Origin: an uncultured Candidatus Saccharibacteria bacterium
GTDB taxonomy: Bacteria; Patescibacteria; Saccharimonadia; Saccharimonadales; UBA10212
Length of the DNA stretch: 5,992 bases
Direction: 5' to 3'
NCBI GenBank assembly: GCA_946478715.1
Contig: CAMLDA010000040.1
Span: forward strand, 1-5,992
Part shown: positions 1 through 5,323 of the stretch, piece by piece
Position numbering within the stretch: the stretch's first letter is position 1
Layout of the letters: each line of letters starts with the position of its first letter
Made by a program: the position numbers and the translations under genes
Notes under the pieces: generated by a model
The model's database searches: none
What the model saw: the letters and a program-made list of their open reading frames with translations, nothing else
What the model was told of the DNA's origin: nothing

Positions 1-699
1 GCCCAGCACGGCTAATTTAAGGCGTCGCCTGGTGCGCGACTTCAGGCTCCTGAAGACGGATTCTATTTTTTGCCAGTAAAAGCCGATTATTATGCCGAAA
101 TTGAATATCAGCTGCCAGGAGAGTGTGAACCCCTGGCCGCGGAAGCACCAGGCAACCACTACCCCGGCGGCAGCCAGCCACCACTTCCCTTTTGATACCA
201 GGTAAAAGACAAAAGGAGCTATTAGCATCAGAAGCGCAAATCTTACTAAGAAGTCCGACCAGCCGTACGTGAACCGCATCAGCAGCGTCTGCTCGATTAT
301 GTGATGCCATGGCAGCGGGTTGGGCAAAGCGTCCTTAAGGGTCGTGTGGTGGCTGAATTCCGCCCACGCCAGGAACAGGAAAGTCAGGGCGGTGCCTACG
401 ACATATAGTTCGGCGGCCCGCAGCCACATCTTTTTGAATATAAAACGCATGCCGAAAGCCAGGCGGCGCTTATAAATCATGCCTATCAGCAGCCCGGATA
501 AGAAAAAGAAGCCCTCGGCGGCCGATACCCACAGCCGGCCTTTTCCGGTAATGAAATCGAATATGTCCGGATAAAGCTCGATGTGGTCAATCATTATGAC
601 TATCAGAAAGAACCCCCTGATAAGGTCGAATGCCAGGATCCGGCGCGACTTTGGCACCTTATCTTTTAAGATAATATCGTTTTCGATGATATTGCTCAT
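1..699 (-). CDS. OpgC-like polytopic membrane acyltransferase, N-terminal part (3' end outside window)
   Basis: The frame is open for all 233 codons from the ATG at 699 to base 1, so the C-terminus lies outside the window. The N-terminus carries an OpgC-type signature: RILAFDLIRGFFLIVIMIDH (residues 20-39), then AAEGFFFLSGLLIGMIY (about 60-76), followed by basic residues. Hydrophobic segments are visible near 21-37, 62-76, 97-113, 153-168, 174-190 and 196-211. Known OpgC is an inner-membrane protein of about 350-400 residues that O-succinylates osmoregulated periplasmic glucans, so roughly 60% is present here. The start ATG overlaps the ligase stop as ATGA (699-696), implying translational coupling. 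By inference it transfers an acyl group, perhaps made by the ligase, to an extracytoplasmic glycan. A general acyltransferase-3-like membrane protein is the main alternative. The family call is fairly secure; the substrate is unknown. Confidence 0.8.
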   Translation of the reverse strand, partial: MSNIIENDIILKDKVPKSRRILAFDLIRGFFLIVIMIDHIELYPDIFDFITGKGRLWVSAAEGFFFLSGLLIGMIYKRRLAFGMRFIFKKMWLRAAELYVVGTALTFLFLAWAEFSHHTTLKDALPNPLPWHHIIEQTLLMRFTYGWSDFLVRFALLMLIAPFVFYLVSKGKWWLAAAGVVVAWCFRGQGFTLSWQLIFNFGIIIGFYWQKIESVFRSLKSRTRRRLKLAVLG

Positions 700-2126
700 T
701 TGACCATATCCTGGAGCTTGCCGATCTTAGCTTTGCCGCTGGGAGTCCGTGGCAGCTCGTCAACACGGATAATCCTGTCGGCCCGCCAGGAGAATGGCAG
801 GTTCTGCTTGCAGAAATCATATATTTCCTGGTCCGATATTTCGGAAACGATAAAATATATCAGCTCGTCGTTCGGATTGTCGGCGGCTTGCCGGCCGATT
901 ACCGCCACGTCTTTGATCCCCGGATGCTTATGCAGGGCCCATTCCACGTCTCGGGGAGAAATGGTATAGCCGAACTTTCTTATCCGCTCCTGTCTGCGGC
1001 CTTTCAGATAAATATAACCGTTCCGGATTTCAGCGATATCGCCTGTTCGCCAAAAACCGTCGGCAGTCTGTGACACTGCCGTAGCTTCCCGGTTTTTGTA
1101 ATAACCTGGAAAGACTCCGCCCGACCTTACCTCCAGCTCGCCGTCTTTGTTCAGCCGGGCCTCGACTCCGGGCAGCGGTTTGCCTGGCGAACCCTGGACG
1201 CGCTCGTCCAGCCGGTTGCCGGCTATCCGTCCGGTCTCGGTGGAACCATAGGTCTCGACGATCTCTATACCGTAACGCTCCTTGAATTCGTTCCATACTG
1301 CCGGCGGCAGCGGCGCTGCCCCGGAAACGCATAGCCGCACTTTAGAAAGATCGTAATCCTTATCCGCGGCCTGCAAAAGCTTTATATAAGCCGAAGCGGC
1401 GTGCGAGAAAAAGCTTATCTTCCCTGACGCTAATGCTTCAAGGGTAGCTTTTTCGTCGAACCATTCATGAAGGTAGAGCGTATTGCCATGGTAAATAGCG
1501 CCTGATAATCCCATCACTATCCCCAGCATATGGCTAAGCGGTACGGTAACCAGGAGCGTATCATCGTGCGTCCAGCCCCACACCTGCGAGCACACCTTTA
1601 TATTCCATATATGGTTCGAGTGCGTGTTGGGAACGGCTTTGGGCTTGCCGGTTGTCCCTGATGTAAATGTCAGACTTACTATCTGTTCGTCCGGGGGCAG
1701 TTTCACAGCCGCCGCCGGCGACCCTTCATAACTGCGGATATCCTTAATAAGGACCGCCATTTCCTGGTGTTTCTGGCTGAAACGGTTTAAATACCCTTCA
1801 TTAGTGATAATCAGTTTAGGCGGAAGCTGGTCGATTATGTTGTCCAGTTCCAGGCTTTTATACGTAGGATCCATCGGCAGCGCGATATGGCCGCTGCGGA
1901 CAACAGCCAGATAAGCTTCTACGAATTCTATTGAATTCGGCAGCATTATGGCTATCACTTCCTGACGGTCTGATGCCGCCCGGTTCGATATATAAGCGGA
2001 CGGAGCCTTCGTAGCCTCCCACAGCCGGCTCCAGCTTATTGAACGGTTATTGAATATTATTGCCGGTTTGCCGGCATAATCCCGCGCGTTACGAATTAAA
2101 TAGTCGGTAAGATATTCCGTGCTGAT
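696..2126 (-). CDS. AMP-binding acyl-CoA/acyl-adenylate ligase (ANL superfamily), probable non-canonical ATC start
   Basis: This enzyme would activate a carboxylic acid with ATP to an acyl-AMP, then usually a thioester. Counted from the ATC at 2126 it has 476 residues, near the usual 480-520. Motifs in order: P-loop TSGTTGKPK (155-163), YGSTETGR (293-300), RTGD (360-363), hinge region GRRQERIRKFGY (376-387) and C-terminal TPSGKAKIGKL with the adenylation lysine K465. All core residues are intact. The central part (PLSHMLGIVMGLSGAIYHG; GSPGKPLPGVEARL) recalls malonyl-CoA synthetase and related small-acid ligases, but the substrate cannot be fixed. No ATG, GTG or TTG occurs in frame before the GTG at 1958. 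That GTG lacks a spaced Shine-Dalgarno and would remove 56 well-conserved N-terminal residues, including KPAIIFNNRSISW. AAGAGGG (2142-2136) sits 9 bases before the ATC. A +1 frameshift from a short upstream ORF is an alternative. It overlaps opgC by ATGA. Confidence 0.9.
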   Translation of the reverse strand: MSTEYLTDYLIRNARDYAGKPAIIFNNRSISWSRLWEATKAPSAYISNRAASDRQEVIAIMLPNSIEFVEAYLAVVRSGHIALPMDPTYKSLELDNIIDQLPPKLIITNEGYLNRFSQKHQEMAVLIKDIRSYEGSPAAAVKLPPDEQIVSLTFTSGTTGKPKAVPNTHSNHIWNIKVCSQVWGWTHDDTLLVTVPLSHMLGIVMGLSGAIYHGNTLYLHEWFDEKATLEALASGKISFFSHAASAYIKLLQAADKDYDLSKVRLCVSGAAPLPPAVWNEFKERYGIEIVETYGSTETGRIAGNRLDERVQGSPGKPLPGVEARLNKDGELEVRSGGVFPGYYKNREATAVSQTADGFWRTGDIAEIRNGYIYLKGRRQERIRKFGYTISPRDVEWALHKHPGIKDVAVIGRQAADNPNDELIYFIVSEISDQEIYDFCKQNLPFSWRADRIIRVDELPRTPSGKAKIGKLQDMVK

Positions 2127-2127
2127 A

Positions 2128-2208
2128 CTAAAGTTCCCTCTTTCGAAACTGAATTACTCTGTTTCTATTATACAGGGCGGGCTGAGCGCAGCCTGAGCTG
2201 CCGCGCAT
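2128..2208 (-). CDS. Possible 26-codon leader ORF coupling gnd to the ligase
   Basis: The ATG at 2208-2206 overlaps the gnd stop as TAATG, a common termination-reinitiation arrangement. The frame runs 26 codons and ends with TAG at 2130-2128, one base before the ATC proposed as ligase start. The peptide begins MRGSSGCAQP and ends FRKREL; its C-terminal half is basic. The last codons read AAG AGG GAA CTT TAG T, so a Shine-Dalgarno-like stretch lies two bases before CTT TAG. If ribosomes slip +1 at CTT TAG they enter the ligase frame directly, giving the ligase an N-terminal extension. It may equally be a coupling leader, or chance. Nothing in the peptide itself is recognisable, so a protein function is not claimed. 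Confidence 0.3.
   Translation of the reverse strand: MRGSSGCAQPALYNRNRVIQFRKREL
2136..2142 (-). promoter_or_regulatory. Shine-Dalgarno-like AAGAGGG deciding the ligase start
   Basis: AAGAGGG on the minus strand is 9 bases before the ATC at 2126 and 2 bases before the CTT TAG end of the upstream ORF. It is the only good ribosome-binding sequence near the expected N-terminus of the ligase. It can serve either initiation at ATC or stimulation of a +1 frameshift. It sits between AAAG and CTTT, which could pair in a weak 4-bp hairpin. Confidence 0.5.
2167..2172 (-). promoter_or_regulatory. Possible -10 box (TATAAT) for the ligase-opgC pair
   Basis: A consensus TATAAT lies in the 81-base gnd-ligase spacer, about 41 bases before the ATC at 2126. 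Transcription would begin near 2160. No credible -35 exists at 16-18 bases (the positions read AGGCTG, CAGGCT or TCAGGC), so a promoter here would be weak or activator-dependent. Read-through from pgl-gnd is also possible because the spacer has no U-tract terminator. Confidence 0.35.
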
Positions 2209-3146
2209 TACTTATCATCTTTGAGCTTGACCGGATGCCCCCCAAAGGCTATTCGCAGAGCACCCACCATGCGGGCGGCAAAAGACGCCTGAACATATTT
2301 GTCCGTCTCTGACCGGAGCCTGAAATTCCGGGCCTGTTCGATTGATTCGACCGGCAGATTGTTCCTCTTAGCCTCTTCTATTGTCCAGACCGCTTCGGGC
2401 GAAGCGGAGCCGATTACGCCCGCTACTTTTTCCAATCCCGGATCAGCCTGAAGGGCTTCTACGGCCCTGTCCAGCATGAAACCGGATACCAAAGTGCCCT
2501 GCTGGTACAGTTTAGCTACTTTCACGAGGTCAAAATCGTAATCGGAATTCGCTAATACTCCGAACCCCTCTCCCAATGCCTGCATTATCGGATACTCAAT
2601 GCCGTTATGTACCATTTTTACGAAATGGCCCGCACCGCCCGGGCCGAAGTATTCGTGACCTCCGCTGGGTTTCGCCAAGCTGTCTAAGATGGGCGTAACG
2701 TATTCATAGGCGCTTTTATCGCCGCCTACCATTTGGGGATATCCTTCCGTGGCGGCAATTATCCCGCCGCTGATGCCTATCCCCAAAAACCTGATACCTT
2801 TGCTTTCCAGCTCTCTAAAGTGGCGTTCAGTATCTTTATAGTGGCTGTTACCGGCATCTATGAGGATATCGCCTTTATCCAGAAGGCCTGAAATCTCAGT
2901 TAGTAAAAGCTCGGTCGGCACTCCCTCCGGCAGCATGGTCAGGACGACCCGTGGAGTCTCCAGGGACCGGACAAGCTCCTCGATACTGCCCGCAACCGAT
3001 AGATTTTTATAATCGGAGAGCCTGGCGGCCAAGGCCTCGGCTTTCTCGTGAGTGCGGTTCCATACGGCTACTTCCTGCCCATCCTTTATCAGCTTCTCGG
3101 CCATCCGGCCGCCCATCTTCCCAAGCCCCGCGATAGCGATTTTCAT
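2208..3146 (-). CDS. gnd: 6-phosphogluconate dehydrogenase, decarboxylating, short (about 300-residue) form
   Basis: The enzyme oxidatively decarboxylates 6-phosphogluconate to ribulose 5-phosphate and CO2, reducing NAD(P)+, in the cytoplasm. The 312-residue length fits the short 6PGDH class rather than the roughly 470-residue form. The N-terminal Rossmann fold has GLGKMGGRM (7-15). VWNRTHEK (28-35) places N30-R31-T32 where NADP-dependent 6PGDHs bind the 2'-phosphate, so NADP use is inferred. DAGNS (97-101), GISGG (124-128) and GGAGHFVKMVHNGIEY (170-185) are the substrate and catalytic motifs, with K177, N181 and E184 present. The C-terminus (RNFRLRSETDKYV, residues 273-285) is also typical of the short class. 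The ATG at 3146 overlaps the pgl stop as ATGA, and AAAGGAGAGG (3160-3151) is a strong ribosome site 7 bases before the start when measured from AGGAG. The function is very likely. Confidence 0.95.
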   Translation of the reverse strand: MKIAIAGLGKMGGRMAEKLIKDGQEVAVWNRTHEKAEALAARLSDYKNLSVAGSIEELVRSLETPRVVLTMLPEGVPTELLLTEISGLLDKGDILIDAGNSHYKDTERHFRELESKGIRFLGIGISGGIIAATEGYPQMVGGDKSAYEYVTPILDSLAKPSGGHEYFGPGGAGHFVKMVHNGIEYPIMQALGEGFGVLANSDYDFDLVKVAKLYQQGTLVSGFMLDRAVEALQADPGLEKVAGVIGSASPEAVWTIEEAKRNNLPVESIEQARNFRLRSETDKYVQASFAARMVGALRIAFGGHPVKLKDDK

Positions 3147-3814
3147 CGTACCTCTCCTTTATAATCATTAAAAACAGTTACATTTTTAAGCGCCTTCAGC
3201 TGCTGCGCCGGCTGTTCCAGGGCAGGCACTTCGCCTTCAAGCATATCCAGCTGGGCGTATTTCTCTTTGCCGACGGCATAGACAACCACTTCATCCAGCT
3301 TCTTAAGCAGTTTTACGGTCGGGGTAAGGCGTTTAAAATCATCCCAGTCATACCCAGCCACGTCTTCTTCGGAAAGAACGGACTGGCTGCCGGGCTTAAT
3401 CCCAAAGATGTGTCCATCCGGACCCATCCCCGCCAGCGCCAGGCTGTAGCTACACGTATTGATTGCTTCGTTCAGGAAGGCAGCGTACTCCCGGGCGGTA
3501 TCAGGCATATCCTTTCCTTGCAGCACGGGCCATAGCTGCGCCCCGGACAAACTGAACCCTTTATTTTCCAGCTGGTGCCAATTAGAGTCGGCGTGCCCAA
3601 CGGCGCCAAAGCGTTCGTCTGTAAGAGTCACCGTAAGATTATTCAGATTATCCACGGCCGCCAGCACTTGGGCGGCTTTTACGGCAACATCCATAGCCGA
3701 GCCGCCGGCCACCAGCCAAAGCACCTTGCCGCCCTTTCCCAGTTCATTCCGAATCCTGCCGGCAATATACTCGGATACGGCGGACATGTCATTTATCTTT
3801 TGGAACTTCAACAC
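3143..3814 (-). CDS. pgl: 6-phosphogluconolactonase (Pgl/DevB type)
   Basis: This protein hydrolyses 6-phosphogluconolactone to 6-phosphogluconate, the substrate of the next gene. It has 223 residues, close to the usual 225-240 of the NagB-like lactonase family. Visible motifs are VAGGSAMD (35-42, phosphate-binding GGS loop), TDERFG (65-70), SNWHQL (77-82), the signature GMGPDGHIFG (129-138) with the conserved D133 and H135, and KRLTPT (161-166), matching the family's RITLT strand. Coupling to gnd by ATGA overlap favours lactonase over glucosamine-6-phosphate deaminase. The start is GTG at 3814, supported by AAAGGGG (3828-3822) 7 bases upstream; a TTG directly follows and is a less likely start. 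It is the first gene of the leftward operon. The glucose-6-phosphate dehydrogenase gene that would complete the oxidative branch is not in the window. Confidence 0.93.
   Translation of the reverse strand: MLKFQKINDMSAVSEYIAGRIRNELGKGGKVLWLVAGGSAMDVAVKAAQVLAAVDNLNNLTVTLTDERFGAVGHADSNWHQLENKGFSLSGAQLWPVLQGKDMPDTAREYAAFLNEAINTCSYSLALAGMGPDGHIFGIKPGSQSVLSEEDVAGYDWDDFKRLTPTVKLLKKLDEVVVYAVGKEKYAQLDMLEGEVPALEQPAQQLKALKNVTVFNDYKGEVR
3151..3160 (-). promoter_or_regulatory. Ribosome-binding site of gnd inside pgl
   Basis: AAAGGAGAGG lies in the last codons of pgl. Its AGGAG core is 7 bases before the gnd ATG at 3146. A strong site of its own means gnd can be translated independently as well as by coupling through the ATGA overlap. 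Confidence 0.75.
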
Positions 3815-3836
3815 CGCAGCGCCCCTTTATCTATTA

Positions 3837-3845
3837 ATTATAACA
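3837..3845 (-). promoter_or_regulatory. Extended -10 promoter (TGTTATAAT) of pgl-gnd
   Basis: TGTTATAAT on the minus strand is a consensus extended -10 (TGn plus TATAAT). The -35 position at 17 bases (TAGTGC) is poor, which the TGn motif can offset. Transcription would begin near 3830, leaving a very short leader in which the pgl ribosome site (3828-3822) is almost at the 5' end. A short dyad, GTGATTTCAC (3850-3859), lies just upstream, within the promoter spacer. Confidence 0.55.
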
Positions 3846-3903
3846 ACCTGTGATTTCACGCACTACGCTTATGATAAATTTCTCACATGAGTCCGCTAAG
3901 CTA

Positions 3904-3931
3904 TTTCACAGCGACTTGTATTAAATATAAA
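3904..3931 (+). promoter_or_regulatory. Possible promoter of the small gene at 3965
   Basis: TTTCAC (3904-3909) and TATAAA (3926-3931) are separated by 16 bases on the plus strand in an AT-rich stretch. They are about 34 bases before the ATG at 3965. Each box matches the sigma-70 consensus only in part. The position, divergent from pgl and upstream of a strong ribosome site, supports it. Confidence 0.35.
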
Positions 3932-3964
3932 TACACTACTAAGCACAATAACTTAGGGGGAGTT

Positions 3965-4159
3965 ATGAAAAAACATTCGGCCTTCGCGGGCCAAATAAAA
4001 GACAACACATTAGACAAGTACTACATCCTTACCAGACCGTCCAAACTTTCTGATTTGTCGCTGGATGAGCTTGAGGCTGACGATTCGGCTGGCTGGAGGG
4101 AGAAATCCCGGCAGCTGCAGGCGCGCCGCTGGCGAAAGATCAAGCACCAGCTGGCATAA
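3965..4159 (+). CDS. Small hypothetical protein, 64 residues, basic C-terminus
   Basis: I do not recognise this protein. The start is ATG 3965, chosen because AGGGGG (3955-3960) sits 4 bases before it. The frame is open back to an ATG at 3887, but that start has no ribosome site and would add unlikely sequence. The 64 residues begin MKKHSAFAGQIKDNTLDKYY, have a leucine/acid-rich middle (LSDLSLDELEADD, 28-40) and end in a very basic, probably helical tail (WREKSRQLQARRWRKIKHQL, 44-63). There is no signal peptide or membrane segment. An acidic segment followed by a basic helix would fit a small nucleic-acid- or protein-binding factor, but that is only a guess. It is divergent from pgl and converges on the methyltransferase gene, with its own predicted promoter. 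The strong ribosome site and clean stop make a real gene more likely than not. Confidence 0.65.
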   Translation: MKKHSAFAGQIKDNTLDKYYILTRPSKLSDLSLDELEADDSAGWREKSRQLQARRWRKIKHQLA

Positions 4160-4248
4160 GCGGCAGACATTTCCGAGTTTTAGAATACCCAACCAGTTCA
4201 ACCGCTCTGCGTGAGAATGTCGAGCCCTGCGTAGAGAGTGTTGATAGA
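4160..4248. other. Non-coding stretch after the small gene, with a 9-bp interrupted stem
   Basis: No credible gene is visible here. GGC (4162-4164) and GACATT (4166-4171) can pair with AATGTC (4216-4221) and GCC (4224-4226), giving nine base pairs with a 1x2 internal loop around a 44-base loop. Together with the neighbouring element at 4249-4332 it could form the 5' domain of a structured RNA or the 3' untranslated region of the small gene. I do not recognise any known RNA family. Confidence 0.3.
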
Positions 4249-4332
4249 AAAAGAAGCGATCCTTACCCGGCACTGGGCAAATACTTACTACCCAGTTAGA
4301 GAAGAGTCCGAGGCGAAAAGGGTCGCTCTTTT
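4249..4332. terminator. Long-range 15-bp stem between convergent genes: bidirectional terminator or structured RNA
   Basis: AAAAG (4249-4253) and AGCGATCCTT (4255-4264) pair with AAGGGTCGCT (4318-4327) and CTTTT (4328-4332). This gives 15 base pairs with one bulged A (4254) and one G-U on the plus strand. Inside is a second perfect 6-bp hairpin, ACTGGG (4272-4277) with CCCAGT (4291-4296). On the plus strand the stem ends in TTTTATTT; on the minus strand it ends in CTTTTTCT. Either direction therefore has a U-rich tail, as expected for a shared terminator between the converging small gene and methyltransferase gene. The 53-base interior is larger than in a simple intrinsic terminator, so a structured RNA remains possible. 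The methyltransferase stop codon (4331-4333) overlaps the right arm. Confidence 0.5.
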
Positions 4333-5308
4333 ATTTAGCTCGGAAGTAAATGGCGGCGATATCGATGGTATCGGTTGCCGTGCCGTCGTTGCCGGCCATC
4401 GCCCGCCGTATCGGTCCTTCAAAAACCTCTTCCCTTATAGCGTCCCAGCGGCCGTCATTGACAATCGGCCTTTCAAAAAAATGGCGGTAGGAGTTGTACG
4501 CCCAGATATAATCCGGCAGTCTTTCTTCGTCGATCAGCATCGTGTCCTGGTAGACCAAAGGCTCGTTTACGATATCAAAATCCTGTGATAGCATCTCAAC
4601 GGCCTGCGGATAATATAGCCGGGATGAAACCGTGGTCGAGGCCGGATTCCTTAGCACTTCTCCGGCCTTCTGCAGCGAATTTTTAAAGTTCCGCTTATCA
4701 TTAGGCCCGTTCGTAATCAGCATGCCAATAGCCCCCGGCGCCATCACCCTGCCGGCTTCTGAAAATGCCTGCCTGATATCGGAAAAATGGTAGGCGGAAT
4801 GTATCATGGTGAGTTTAGAAACGCTGTTATCCGGCAATGGGATATCCTCGGCCACAGCCTCAACCGGCTGGATGTATGTGATCCCAGGCGCTTGGATACC
4901 AGCAGCGGGAGGACCTATTTCTGCAGAAAACCTTTTAAAATCAGCTGACGGTAATAACCGGACATCGGTAAGGCCTCTCTGCCACAGCGCGATTCCAAGA
5001 TGGTAATATTTGACGTCAAAATCAGTCACGATGCCCTGGCCTTCTTCATCCTCATCGGCGTGCGGCTCCAGAAGGTATACGGCCCGGGGTCGGTAAGTAG
5101 TAGCCATGCTTAGCCCGTCATACCCCATACCCGCGCCTACGTCCAAGACTATATCGCCATAACTTATTCCCAGCCTTCTCAGTGCCTCCCCATAAAAATC
5201 AAAACCGGACGCACCCCACTCGTGCATCTGACGGCGTATCCATCCGTCTGACGGATAGGAATAATTAGATACGCCAAGTTCTACCGAATACTCTTTTTTT
5301 CTGGGCAT
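4331..5308 (-). CDS. Class I SAM-dependent methyltransferase, substrate unknown
   Basis: The 325-residue protein has a Rossmann-type methyltransferase core. Motif I is VLDVGAGMG (54-62), binding S-adenosylmethionine. The acidic residue ending the second strand is E81 in YLLEPH. AEDIPLPDNS (153-162) and KLTMIHSAYHFSD (165-177) match the Methyltransf_11-type motifs II/III. An unusually long segment of about 70 residues (82-150), starting with the acidic run DEDEEG (85-90), separates E81 from AEDIP; it may be a substrate lid. The C-terminal 120 residues are not recognisable and probably fix substrate specificity. There are no membrane segments or signal peptide. The ATG at 5308 is preceded by GGAAG (5322-5318), a modest ribosome site at 9 bases. 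The gene is divergent from a Crp/Fnr-type regulator with overlapping promoters, which suggests shared control. A small-molecule, lipid/quinone or RNA substrate cannot be told apart here. Confidence 0.88.
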   Translation of the reverse strand: MPRKKEYSVELGVSNYSYPSDGWIRRQMHEWGASGFDFYGEALRRLGISYGDIVLDVGAGMGYDGLSMATTYRPRAVYLLEPHADEDEEGQGIVTDFDVKYYHLGIALWQRGLTDVRLLPSADFKRFSAEIGPPAAGIQAPGITYIQPVEAVAEDIPLPDNSVSKLTMIHSAYHFSDIRQAFSEAGRVMAPGAIGMLITNGPNDKRNFKNSLQKAGEVLRNPASTTVSSRLYYPQAVEMLSQDFDIVNEPLVYQDTMLIDEERLPDYIWAYNSYRHFFERPIVNDGRWDAIREEVFEGPIRRAMAGNDGTATDTIDIAAIYFRAK

Positions 5309-5323
5309 CTCGACTATCTTCCG

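Noticed and set aside
17..310. 97-residue minus-strand frame inside the OpgC-like gene
   Set aside because: It is out of frame with the 233-codon membrane protein, which has the family motifs.
1030..1332. 100-residue minus-strand frame within the ligase
   Set aside because: Its composition is rich in Arg, Gly and Ala, it has no family motifs, and it lies wholly inside the motif-bearing ligase frame.
696..1958. GTG at 1958 as the ligase start (420 residues)
   Set aside because: It has no properly spaced ribosome site (AGGA abuts it) and would discard 56 residues that match the conserved N-terminus of the family.
2157..2207. Intrinsic terminator after gnd
   Set aside because: The GC-rich hairpin is followed by CCCGCCCTG rather than a U-tract on the transcribed strand.
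3848..3860. CRP box at TGTGATTTCACG
   Set aside because: The half-sites are separated by 2 bases rather than 6, so it does not fit the CRP consensus.
3459..3890. 143-residue plus-strand frame opposite pgl
   Set aside because: It is antisense to a gene with intact motifs, has no ribosome site and gives low-complexity Ser/Pro/Thr-rich sequence.
3887..4159. ATG 3887 as the start of the small gene (90 residues)
   Set aside because: There is no ribosome site before it and the added segment overlaps the likely promoter; ATG 3965 has AGGGGG at good spacing.
4160..4335. tmRNA, RNase P RNA, SRP RNA or a known riboswitch
   Set aside because: None of the conserved cores of these RNAs that I can recall is present; only generic stems are seen.
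4238..4588. 116-residue plus-strand frame
   Set aside because: It covers the structured spacer and the antisense of the methyltransferase C-terminus; no homology or ribosome site is visible.
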